A stretch of 64,000 nucleotides of DNA from Niallia sp. Man26 (lineage in GTDB: Bacteria; Bacillota; Bacilli; Bacillales; Cytobacillaceae), in contig NZ_CP095746.1 of NCBI RefSeq assembly GCF_022049065.2, forward strand, positions 1 through 64,000, read 5' to 3'. The notes beneath the pieces are model-generated. The model was not told where the DNA came from, did no database searches, and saw only the letters and a program-made list of their open reading frames with translations. The position numbers were made by a program, and so were the translations under genes. Of this stretch, positions 40,458-48,164 are shown in pieces (the stretch's first letter is position 1; each line of letters starts with the position of its first letter).

Positions 40458-43140
40458 TTGGAGAGTTCACCCAAAAGTTCCCGCTATCTCCATTTCAGTC
40501 ATAGGGGTATTGTCTCTATATTTATCAATCCGCTCCATAGTAAATTATCTATTTGTCATGACTGGTCAATTCACAGGAAGCATTGCTTCTTTCGTTTTAT
40601 TCGGTAGTACCATGTATCCAGGATTTATTGGATTTTCCATATCCACGGTTATACTAATTGGTGGTTGGCTAATAAGTACCAAGTACAAAAAGTTTCAAAC
40701 TCCTTTTTGGAGGCTTATATGGTTCTGGAACATGTTTTTGGGGATCACCTTTTATTATCTATGGTTGATTACTATGCCTGTCTACAATACTCTAATTCCG
40801 TATCTAGGAAATCTTATTGAAAAACTTCAGGTAGATAATATTTGGTTCGCTGTAGCTGTAGGGGATATTAACACTTTATTTATAACCATTATTTTTACAC
40901 CTTCTGTAGTAACTGGAATGATATTAATGTGGTTAGGTGGGCAGTATTCCCAATACTCAGAGGATATTAAGACTGCTTTTTATGAATTTGAATATAAGAA
41001 TTCACTCTTACAGAAATGGTTTAGGAAAAGTGATACTGAACAATGGCCAGATGTAGTATTAGGTCCAGATTCCGAAACCAAAGAATTAATCATACAACCA
41101 GGTCGCGATAGAACACTTAATAATATCATTATTGGTTCCATCGGTACTGGTAAAACAGCGGCATTGTTACTGCCCATAATAAATCAAGACCTTCACTGGA
41201 TGACTAAGTTTATCAATGATTATCCTAAGATCTCTAAATTAGAGAATTATGATTCAGAGGATGTGCGCGGGAAGTATCTGAATAGTATTAGTATCATTGA
41301 ACCTTCTAACGACTTATGCCAGAAGGCTTATCAATTAGTTCAAGCACATGGTATTCCAGAAGAGTCTGTCTTCTATATAGATCCAACTAACGAGAATACG
41401 CCTTCGATTAATCCTATGCAAGGACCTGTTGATCAAGTTGCTGAAGCCTTCGCAATGGTCATTGAGGGATTGGCGGAAGGTGGAGGAAATGACTTCTTCA
41501 AACAGAGTGAAAGAAACCATTTGAAAAACTATATTTATTTATTGAAGCTTCATAATCCGGATAAAGAGGTAACTTTTGATATATTACTAAGAATGTATGA
41601 TAACCCACAACTAGTTAGACAAATGCACCTTGAGTTAAAAGACACCATACCTCCAGACTTCGATTTAATAGAGAATCGGGATGATCGTAACCATTGGGCA
41701 ATCGTGAAGCAAATTGATGAATGGTTTGATATGAACCATATTCCTAAAGTTTTTCGAGTTGCTGGTAATGCGGTAGCTGAAAAAGTAGCTCATGGTGAAT
41801 ATAGAGGACAAGATGTATATGTTGATGCTCAAGGAGAGTATGTAAAGGGGTTGCGCAACACTTTAAATGACATTGGAGCGAACATTCTTATTCGCAGAGT
41901 CCTATTCGGGAAATCGAACTTTTCATTCGATGAACATTTAGAAAAAGGGGGAATCCTCTTAGTTAATACTGCAAAAGGGGAACTAGCTGGCCTTTCTAAT
42001 ATCCTAGGTAAGCTCGTCTTACTTAGTCTGCAGAATGCTGTCTTCCGTCGTAAACCGAATACAAGTACATTCGCGCATATAATTGCGGATGAGTTTCCCG
42101 ACTATATATTTCAACCATTTAAAGAATTTCCAGCACAAAGTCGTAAATATAAAGCCATCGTTACCGTTGTTGCCCAAACCATTACACAGCTAGCTGATAA
42201 ATACGGAGAGACGTATATGCAAACTTTACTTGGTACGCTCCGGCATAAGATGGTTTATGGAGACATCCCTTCCTATGATGCAAAGCTCTTCTCAGAGATA
42301 TTTGGAGAAGATGAAAAATTCGAAGAAGGAAAAAATGAACAAGCTGTTAGTCCTCTTCAGGAACAACCTATGCTTAGGACTGGAAGTAGCTATCAAAAGA
42401 AGAAAGAAGCAATCCTTTCTCCTAGCGATATTATCTATCAGAAAGCTTTCCAGGCAGCCATTAAAATTGTGGTAAATAATAAACCTGTACCTGTACGACA
42501 AATAGATGCCAATTTTGTACCAAGAGCTGAATTTAAAGAAGCTGTTGTGAAGGTGTTACCAGAAAACGGGGATATATGGTTAGAAGAGAGAAGGAAAGCT
42601 AAGGGGAATGATTTAGAATTGATTCAACAAGGTATTGAAGAAGTTAAAGCTGCCCCTCCTGATCTTATGAAAGAAAAGAAGGAAGAGAAATTAGAAGAGG
42701 ATGTAATCAAATTTTCTGTAAATCCAAGTGGAGCACCAGAACAAAAACCTACTTTTAAATCAAATGGGATTAATAAGAACTCAAACCATTCTAATTTAGC
42801 TATTAAAAATCAAATAACAATTTTGGAGCCTTTGGGCAGCGAACCTAACGAATCTGTACCTCTAATTAATTCGAATTTATTAACTAAAGAAGAGAAAGTT
42901 AATGACCACGAAAAAAACTCAGCAAAAATTGAAGAGTTTGATCTTGGCAGCTTATTTAATAAGCAAATGTATATAACAGAAATAGAATTAAAAGAAAAAA
43001 AAGAAGTAAAGCAATCCAAGTTGGGAGACGAGGAATTAGCTCTGATTAAAGAATTGCAATCAGAAGTAAATCAGGTGAAAAAGGAAGAAAAAAGCACTTC
43101 CTCTCCTTTAGATGGTTTTATTCAACCCTTCGATTCATAA
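40450..43140 (+). CDS. virD4: VirD4/TraG-family coupling ATPase
   Basis: An 896-residue type IV coupling protein that links the relaxosome to the transfer channel. The N-terminus has about four membrane helices (residues 10-170). Walker A is IGSIGTGKTAALLLP (about 229-243). Walker B is AHIIADEFPDYIF (about 540-552), followed by the VTVVAQTITQLADKYG block typical of TraG/VirD4. An acidic, low-complexity tail of about 200 residues (from about 700) is unusual in length. TTG start at 40450 behind GAGGTGG, overlapping the upstream gene. Confidence 0.92.
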   Translation: MSNWRVHPKVPAISISVIGVLSLYLSIRSIVNYLFVMTGQFTGSIASFVLFGSTMYPGFIGFSISTVILIGGWLISTKYKKFQTPFWRLIWFWNMFLGITFYYLWLITMPVYNTLIPYLGNLIEKLQVDNIWFAVAVGDINTLFITIIFTPSVVTGMILMWLGGQYSQYSEDIKTAFYEFEYKNSLLQKWFRKSDTEQWPDVVLGPDSETKELIIQPGRDRTLNNIIIGSIGTGKTAALLLPIINQDLHWMTKFINDYPKISKLENYDSEDVRGKYLNSISIIEPSNDLCQKAYQLVQAHGIPEESVFYIDPTNENTPSINPMQGPVDQVAEAFAMVIEGLAEGGGNDFFKQSERNHLKNYIYLLKLHNPDKEVTFDILLRMYDNPQLVRQMHLELKDTIPPDFDLIENRDDRNHWAIVKQIDEWFDMNHIPKVFRVAGNAVAEKVAHGEYRGQDVYVDAQGEYVKGLRNTLNDIGANILIRRVLFGKSNFSFDEHLEKGGILLVNTAKGELAGLSNILGKLVLLSLQNAVFRRKPNTSTFAHIIADEFPDYIFQPFKEFPAQSRKYKAIVTVVAQTITQLADKYGETYMQTLLGTLRHKMVYGDIPSYDAKLFSEIFGEDEKFEEGKNEQAVSPLQEQPMLRTGSSYQKKKEAILSPSDIIYQKAFQAAIKIVVNNKPVPVRQIDANFVPRAEFKEAVVKVLPENGDIWLEERRKAKGNDLELIQQGIEEVKAAPPDLMKEKKEEKLEEDVIKFSVNPSGAPEQKPTFKSNGINKNSNHSNLAIKNQITILEPLGSEPNESVPLINSNLLTKEEKVNDHEKNSAKIEEFDLGSLFNKQMYITEIELKEKKEVKQSKLGDEELALIKELQSEVNQVKKEEKSTSSPLDGFIQPFDS

Positions 43141-43148
43141 ACCAACCC

Positions 43149-43177
43149 TTGAAATAATTAGAAATCTAGGGTAAAAT
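43149..43177 (+). promoter_or_regulatory. Promoter of the S1-protein operon
   Basis: TTGAAA, 17-nt spacer, TAAAAT; predicted start near 43184. The next 40 nt are A-rich and G-poor up to the leader mini-hairpin. Confidence 0.65.
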
Positions 43178-43223
43178 TTCTTTATTAAGAAAACGAGTAA
43201 GCAAAATAACCAAATATACTAAT

Positions 43224-43280
43224 GGGAACAACCCAAAACGAAGTAGTTATCACTACTTTTGTTTTGGGTTGTTTTTTTTT
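43224..43280 (+). promoter_or_regulatory. Leader mini-hairpin/terminator switch before the S1-protein operon
   Basis: GGG-AACAA-CCC mini-hairpin overlapping a terminator with outer stem AACAACCCAAAAC/GTTTTGGGTTGTT, inner AAGTAG/CTACTT with loop TTATCA, and T9. The upstream GCAAAATAACC...ACTAAT and the GGGAACAACCC itself are nearly the same as in the leader at 58.3 kb. Confidence 0.87.
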
Positions 43281-43318
43281 GCTTATTTACTCAAATTAAT
43301 TTTTAGGAGGAACAATAA

Positions 43319-44218
43319 GTGGCAGAATTAACTCAAGCATCATGGACAAACGACCAACAATTAGAGGAATTAGCAAGAATCCGAAGAAATAGAGAAATCA
43401 TTAAAGGGGTAGTTACTTCCGTAGGTTATAAAACATCCAAAGTCTTAGAAGACGGTAGTTATGTAGATAAATCAATAGAGGTAGCAGTTTTCCAACTCGA
43501 GGGTAATATAACAGCTTATTGCCCTAGTAATGAATTTTCTGATCATGAGTACAAATCTCTAAATGGATTTACTGGGAGTATCCAGGAGTTTATCATAACT
43601 AACTTAAACCTAGAAGATAAGATAGCAATCGTAAGTGTTCGGGAAGCAGACAACATGAAAAGAGCTGCTTTCATGGAACAGTTAACAGAACTAGAGGAAA
43701 CCAATGAACTAAAGAATACAGTATTCAAAGGTATTGTGCGTGGTTTCAATCCCACTACACGACGTATCTTCGTTCGAGTAAATGGTGCTGACTGCTACAT
43801 GCTGCCGAATGACTGGAGTTGGGATAGAAGCAGAAGTGTAGAAACATTATTTGATCGTGGAGAAGAAATTGAAGTGAAGGTACTCCGCTTCGATAAAGAA
43901 AACTTCTTAATTCAAGTAAGCAGAAGAGCTACCATTGAAGACCCGTTTAATAAGCTAGAAACATTAAAGGAAATGAATACAATTGCAGGTAAAGTAACAG
44001 CTGTCAGCCCTATTCATGGTATTTTTGTGCAGCTGGATGTTGGCTTAGAAGTGAAAGGGATTAAGCCAAACTATTTAGATGAGCCTGTGCCTGGGGATAT
44101 CGTATCTTGTGTAGTACGTAGCGTAGACAAAAAGAATCGAAAAGCAAGAGTAACCATTACAGGTTATCCAAGGGGTAAAAAGAAATTAAAAGATCCAGCA
44201 AGTTTCTTGTTTGAGTAA
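43319..44218 (+). CDS. Multi-S1-domain RNA-binding protein
   Basis: A 299-residue cytosolic protein with three S1-like OB modules in tandem: residues about 22-115 (IIKGVVTSVGYKTSKVLEDG, divergent), about 137-210 (TVFKGIVRGFNPTTRRIFVRV, ending FLIQVSRR) and about 218-290 (IAGKVTAVSPIHGIFVQLDVGLEVKG with KARVTITGY). S1 domains bind single-stranded RNA. It is neither ribosomal protein S1 nor RNase E by length. On a plasmid whose operons start with structured leaders, it is the obvious candidate RNA-binding regulator, but that is inference. GTG start with AGGAGG 9 nt upstream. Confidence 0.82.
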   Translation: MAELTQASWTNDQQLEELARIRRNREIIKGVVTSVGYKTSKVLEDGSYVDKSIEVAVFQLEGNITAYCPSNEFSDHEYKSLNGFTGSIQEFIITNLNLEDKIAIVSVREADNMKRAAFMEQLTELEETNELKNTVFKGIVRGFNPTTRRIFVRVNGADCYMLPNDWSWDRSRSVETLFDRGEEIEVKVLRFDKENFLIQVSRRATIEDPFNKLETLKEMNTIAGKVTAVSPIHGIFVQLDVGLEVKGIKPNYLDEPVPGDIVSCVVRSVDKKNRKARVTITGYPRGKKKLKDPASFLFE

Positions 44219-45153
44219 TGAATACGATGGAACAAGAAATTGAATACCCTATGTTTACTACCAGAAATGGGGAGGTTCCTTTTTGGGACCACCCTCTACT
44301 AAAAGGTAGCAAGATACTCCCAAAAAAATATTTCCCTTACACAGGTATTGAAGGTGCAATAACACTCTTAAATAGAAAAATCATTGATGATAAGGACTTT
44401 ACCCTTATAAAGGTATTAGGAGATGCTATATGTGCTACGGAAGAACAATTACGTCGGTATATGGAACCAATCATGAGCCGATCAGACACGTCTAAAAGAT
44501 TGGACCGCTTACGCACCAATGGAATAGTGGAAAGATGGAAAGTACGAATCCGTACAGATGTAGAAGAAGCGATTAAACCAGCCGCTCCCTTTACATTAGG
44601 AGTAGCGGGCTTCAAATTACTTAAGCATTATTACAATGACCAGTTCTATATGGACCCTAACCGTTGGGATAACTACGGTATTGGTGGTATTAAAAGATAT
44701 GTAGCAATGAACGAACTCCGCTGCCAACTTATTGAAAGAAAAGTACTAAGCAAGTGGAAATGGAATGCAAGAATTGCGAATAATCACCGATATAAGTTCC
44801 CGCTAGGAGTAGGGGAAATAAAAACACAGAATGGTAACATAAATTTTCTAATTGATCGTGCTCAAATGAACCAGAATTACATAGGGTATTTTCGTGATAA
44901 ACTGGAAAACTGGAAATATGTTCACGAAAAATATGGCTGTCTACCAGTAAGTGACTTCCCTGAGAATGTCCAAATGGTTATCCTTTATACATCCACTCTA
45001 AGTATTGCTGAGCAGATTCAAAAAGAACTTTTATTAGATACGTATCCCTTTAATATACTTCTTTGTGTAGAAGAGTTTATGGAAGAGGGGCTAAACACTT
45101 CTTTCTTCCAACCACATAAAGAAGGTTTGAATCGTATCCGTTTACCTATATAG
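44218..45153 (+). CDS. Unknown protein with a winged-helix-like N-terminus
   Basis: A 311-residue soluble protein. Residues about 55-110 (DKDFTLIKVLGDAICATEEQLRRYM, then SDTSKRLDRLRTNGIVERWKVR) look like a winged helix of the kind seen in the replication-relaxation protein at 39174. The rest (for example FKLLKHYYND, YVAMNELRCQLIER, WKWNARI) has no known motif, and no PD-(D/E)xK pattern is evident. Start overlaps the S1 gene stop as TAATG, so the two are coupled. A paralog or accessory of the relaxation protein is possible, with low certainty. Confidence 0.65.
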   Translation: MNTMEQEIEYPMFTTRNGEVPFWDHPLLKGSKILPKKYFPYTGIEGAITLLNRKIIDDKDFTLIKVLGDAICATEEQLRRYMEPIMSRSDTSKRLDRLRTNGIVERWKVRIRTDVEEAIKPAAPFTLGVAGFKLLKHYYNDQFYMDPNRWDNYGIGGIKRYVAMNELRCQLIERKVLSKWKWNARIANNHRYKFPLGVGEIKTQNGNINFLIDRAQMNQNYIGYFRDKLENWKYVHEKYGCLPVSDFPENVQMVILYTSTLSIAEQIQKELLLDTYPFNILLCVEEFMEEGLNTSFFQPHKEGLNRIRLPI

Positions 45154-45162
45154 GAGGAATAA

Positions 45163-45710
45163 ATGGCTGTAACTACACAATTCACTGTAGAAACATTATT
45201 AGAGTCTCTCAGATCACATTGCACCGCTACTTATGAACACTCTATAAGAGTAGGCAAGCTTCTAGAGGCCTTCTTGGCATGGAGAATTCCAATATGTTTG
45301 AGTTAGGTTCTCTCCATGATTGCGGGAAGCTTCTTATTCCCTCTAAACTTCTTAATAAAGAGGGGAAACTTACTAAATCAGAATATGAAGAAATAAAAAA
45401 ACATACCAGGTACGGTTATGAGATAATTTTAGATACAGCTGATTTTCCCCGTACTTATGCAAAAAGTATTCTATTCCATCATGAAAATATCAACAAAAGT
45501 GGTTATTATTCTTTAGCAGGGAATGACATTCCACTCTTGGGCAGAATAATTAGAATTATTGATTCCTATGACACCATGTTAAATGGTCGTATTTATCAAA
45601 AACCATTAAAAAAAGAAAGAATACTGTCCGAACTAATTGAATTAAAGGACAAATATTATGACTCTAATTTATTGGACAAATTTATTTCTTTTATAAAGAC
45701 CATTGAATAA
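45163..45710 (+). pseudogene. HD-GYP-type phosphohydrolase gene with a frameshift
   Basis: From ATG 45163 (AGGAGG upstream) the protein starts MAVTTQFTVETLLESL and has the first HD-domain histidine in TYEHSIRVGKLLEAFL, then runs into a stop at 45306. The rest continues in another frame from about ATG 45279: LGSLHDCGKLLIPSKLL (the HD pair), HTRYGYEIIL, FHHENINKSGYY and LLGRIIRIIDSYDTML, the full HD-GYP/HD phosphohydrolase core. Joining the frames near TTCTTGGCATGG needs one extra base. It is either a pseudogene, a sequencing error or an unusual programmed frameshift. It is the third gene behind leader 43224-43280. Confidence 0.7.
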
Positions 45711-45723
45711 CTTAATCAAAAGA

Positions 45724-45756
45724 GGCTAATTCCTTTTTATCGGTATTAGCCCTTTT
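45724..45756 (+). terminator. Terminator of the S1-protein operon
   Basis: GGCTAAT/ATTAGCC stem, 14-nt loop, CTTTT tail, 13 nt after the HD-GYP stop. Confidence 0.75.
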
Positions 45757-45831
45757 CGAATAAACCAAAAGTCATTACATAACCAAGTACCTATGCATTT
45801 TATTTAGAAACACTAGTAAAGGAGTAACGGA

Positions 45832-46320
45832 ATGAATTTAAAAAAATATGCTATATCTTTAATTCTATCTTTATTAACCATCATTACCTTAACAGCTTGT
45901 GCTACAAAAGAGGAGAGTAAAACAGCGACTGCTGCTGGATTACTTCCAGTAGGAGATACTTATATTGGCATTCATGCTACGAATGAAATTATACATGTAG
46001 ATTCTCCAAGTTCTTGGACTATAAAAGATGAACATAAAGATGATACCAATTATAATATTACATCTGTAGAAAAAACTGGAGAGAAAGTTGATAAGTATGA
46101 AGTATATAGACTTGTTGCTGAAGAAGTATATGGAGATATAGAAAGCTCTTTTTCTAAAAGAGAGGGCCGTAACTTTATAATCGTAAAAGATGAAGATACC
46201 TTATATTTCCGCTCAATAGCGGATGGGAATATAGAAGGTATAACAGAAAAACTAACAAATGCTGAAAATAAAGATGCAATTGTTAAGAAGATTTCAAACT
46301 ATAGTTTTAAACTGCAGTGA
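45832..46320 (+). CDS. Lipoprotein of unknown function
   Basis: A 162-residue lipoprotein: KK, hydrophobic ISLILSLLTIITL and lipobox LTAC (Cys about 23). The mature part is a small mixed strand/helix domain (TYIGIHATNEIIHV, NFIIVKDEDTLYFRSI) with many Lys and Asp. No enzyme motif recognised. GGAG lies 7 nt before the ATG. It has its own terminator and seems monocistronic; the 121 nt between the upstream gene's stop and its ATG hold the preceding terminator. Confidence 0.72.
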   Translation: MNLKKYAISLILSLLTIITLTACATKEESKTATAAGLLPVGDTYIGIHATNEIIHVDSPSSWTIKDEHKDDTNYNITSVEKTGEKVDKYEVYRLVAEEVYGDIESSFSKREGRNFIIVKDEDTLYFRSIADGNIEGITEKLTNAENKDAIVKKISNYSFKLQ

Positions 46321-46326
46321 ATAATG

Positions 46327-46364
46327 GAGGTGTATTGGGAATTCCATTCCAAATACACCTTTTC
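46327..46364. terminator. Terminator between convergent genes
   Basis: GGTGTATT-GG/CC-AAATACACC stem with one bulge, then TTTTC. It separates the lipoprotein gene from the convergent gene at 46374. Confidence 0.7.
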
Positions 46365-46373
46365 AGTCTCATT

Positions 46374-46994
46374 CTATTTACTCTGAAGCTTTTTCAGGAT
46401 AGTCTGCTGGACAGTGACTGAATTCCCATGCTCCTGAACCCGTTTGATAAAATCAAGATATATAATCGAAATCAGTTGTTCTACCGTTATAGTTGTATTA
46501 TCTAGGAATGGAGTAAGATCATATAAAAGGATTTCTCCCCTCAATATCACTTTCTCTGAATAACGTATCTCTATATATGCAAACTTTTCTTCATTTTCCT
46601 CATCCTCGTCCATTTCCGCCATTTCTTCATATTTAAACAAGTGATGGTTTACTTGTTTAAACACTCTTTTCTCAACCACTTTTACTGGAAAGTACTTCTC
46701 CATACTTTGTTTCAGGTATATAGCAACATCTTCATTCTTTACACCTCTCTTTATTTGATTCAAAAAGTCCTTGTACAACAATTCAATTAAATGACCAATA
46801 TCAATATAAGAGGTTATTGCCTCGGGATAATTATCTTTAAGATCTTGTATAAAAACCTGTCCTCTAAGGTAATCGTAATAAGGTAGCTTTATTGAGATGT
46901 ATTTTTTGGAGGAAAAAAAACTTTGGAAAAAACCTTTATATGCACCAGTCATCCTTCCATTTAAAATATCTAATCCACTAAAAGATTTCCTCAA
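46374..46994 (-). CDS. Unknown protein, 206 residues
   Basis: A soluble protein starting at TTG 46994, 8 nt after GGAGG. It is helix-rich, with an acidic insert (MAEMDEDEENEEK, about 135-147) between two basic parts. The opening RKSFSGLDILNGR and C-terminal FIKRVQEHGNSVTVQQTILKKL suggest a nucleic-acid or protein scaffold, but nothing is recognised. It overlaps the 3' end of the gene at 46978 by 17 nt, forming a two-gene operon. Confidence 0.62.
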   Translation of the reverse strand: MRKSFSGLDILNGRMTGAYKGFFQSFFSSKKYISIKLPYYDYLRGQVFIQDLKDNYPEAITSYIDIGHLIELLYKDFLNQIKRGVKNEDVAIYLKQSMEKYFPVKVVEKRVFKQVNHHLFKYEEMAEMDEDEENEEKFAYIEIRYSEKVILRGEILLYDLTPFLDNTTITVEQLISIIYLDFIKRVQEHGNSVTVQQTILKKLQSK

Positions 46995-47463
46995 TATTAC
47001 CACCTCCTTCTAACCATTTTAATACTGACATTATCACCATATATGCTGTTTTTCGCTCAGATAGCCCTTTACGTATTGCCAAACCATATGGTCCTCCAAT
47101 TTCCCTTTCAAAAACAGTTTCTAAAAGATTAGTATGCATATAGTGTTTAGAGTCTTTGTATGGCCAGTCCCATTCCAAAATAGCTGGATTATTTAAACCA
47201 TAATGAAGTAATAACGTATTCAACTTTGTTTGTTGTATTGGTTCTGCCCCTTTACTTTTTAAGGATCTTTGCACTTGTTTACACAAAGACTGCAACTTCA
47301 TTCTTTCTATATTGGTTACTGGAAATTTTAATTTGTGTGTTTTATCAGCTCTAATCTGCCTTACTTTTACTTTTTTCTCCTGCTTTATTTCCGGAAGTAA
47401 CACTGGTTTACTCTGTTCCTTTATTATTCTTTGTTCATTAAATAAAGGATTGATATATCCCAT
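46978..47463 (-). CDS. Unknown basic protein, 161 residues
   Basis: Start at ATG 47463 (GGGAGAGG 5 nt upstream); a reading from 47478 is possible. The N-terminal 55 residues are basic and disordered-looking (KQEKKVKVRQIRADKTHKLKF). The C-terminal 100 residues are helical with a conserved-looking core, SLCKQVQRSLKSKGAEPIQQTKLNTLLLHYGL, which resembles small accessory proteins of relaxosomes (RHH/MobC-like) in tone only. Translationally coupled to the gene at 46374. Confidence 0.6.
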   Translation of the reverse strand: MGYINPLFNEQRIIKEQSKPVLLPEIKQEKKVKVRQIRADKTHKLKFPVTNIERMKLQSLCKQVQRSLKSKGAEPIQQTKLNTLLLHYGLNNPAILEWDWPYKDSKHYMHTNLLETVFEREIGGPYGLAIRKGLSERKTAYMVIMSVLKWLEGGGNIEEIF

Positions 47464-47642
47464 CCTATCCTCTCCCATTACAAAAAATGTCCTTATCTCT
47501 ACGTCACTATTCCACTTTTCCGCTCTAATAGATATATAGACAAGCAGAGAGGGGATTAGAACAATTTTATTTAACTATACTTGTATATTTTAAGATTTTA
47601 TTGGTAATAATTTTTTTATAGACAATTACGAGGTGAGATGAA

Positions 47643-47747
47643 ATGAAAAGTAGCAAGAAGAAGCAAGATCCAGCGGTAAAAAAATTCGCAAAAAAGTTAT
47701 CAGATATGAAGAAGGAATCTAAAGTGATTAGCATTAAGATAAAATAA
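47643..47747 (+). CDS. Tiny lysine-rich protein (34 residues)
   Basis: ATG 47643 with GAGGTGAG about 5 nt upstream. The product is MKSSKKKQDPAVKKFAKKLS followed by a further basic 14 residues; 14 of 34 residues are lysine. It is followed one codon later by a strong terminator, so it is a genuine short transcription unit. Nucleic-acid binding is likely from charge alone. Confidence 0.55.
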   Translation: MKSSKKKQDPAVKKFAKKLSDMKKESKVISIKIK

Positions 47748-47784
47748 GGCATGGGATATATAATCCCATGCCTTTTAATTTTTT
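47748..47784 (+). terminator. Terminator of the lysine-rich peptide gene
   Basis: Perfect GGCATGGGAT/ATCCCATGCC stem with a 5-nt loop, then TTTTAATTTTT. Confidence 0.88.
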
Positions 47785-47803
47785 ATTTTTGCAAAAATAG
47801 ATA

Positions 47804-47986
47804 TTAAATACTTTTTTTCATTCCGCATTTACGGCATTCCCGAATAAAAGTGAAATTCTTAGCAGAACTTTTAAACTGAGCATTGTCACAATTATCACAG
47901 CGACCACTTTTCTTGTCAGGATATTCCTTATAGTCATAAATAATTGAACTATCATACCCGTTGAACTTCTCTTCGCTCAACTTCAT
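47804..47986 (-). CDS. Small zinc-ribbon protein
   Basis: A 60-residue protein with two CxxC knuckles: CDNCDNAQF (about residue 30) and ECRKCGMKK (about 51), spaced as in a rubredoxin-like zinc ribbon. The N-terminal half is acidic (YDSSIIYDYKEYPDKKSG). It starts at ATG 47986 or GTG 47989; the purine-rich AAAAAGGG just upstream is a weak ribosome binding site. Likely a nucleic-acid or protein-binding accessory. Confidence 0.6.
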   Translation of the reverse strand: MKLSEEKFNGYDSSIIYDYKEYPDKKSGRCDNCDNAQFKSSAKNFTFIRECRKCGMKKSI

Positions 47987-48115
47987 CACCCTTTTTCATA
48001 TTTAGCTTAACAAGCATACCAAAAATTATTAAACGTATAAAGAGTTTTTAAAGTTTAGCTTTTCAAGATTTGCAAACCTTCAAAGCCAAAATTAAAGATC
48101 CAACACAAAAAAGGC

Positions 48116-48148
48116 ATTTCTTGATATAATTACCATTATTCAAGAAAT
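48116..48148 (+). promoter_or_regulatory. Inverted repeat in the promoter region of the PIN gene
   Basis: ATTTCTTGA-N15-TCAAGAAAT overlaps a TATAAT-like -10 (about 48124-48129) and ends 16 nt before the start codon. Likely operator. Confidence 0.55.
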
Positions 48149-48164
48149 AGGAGAGCACATATCA

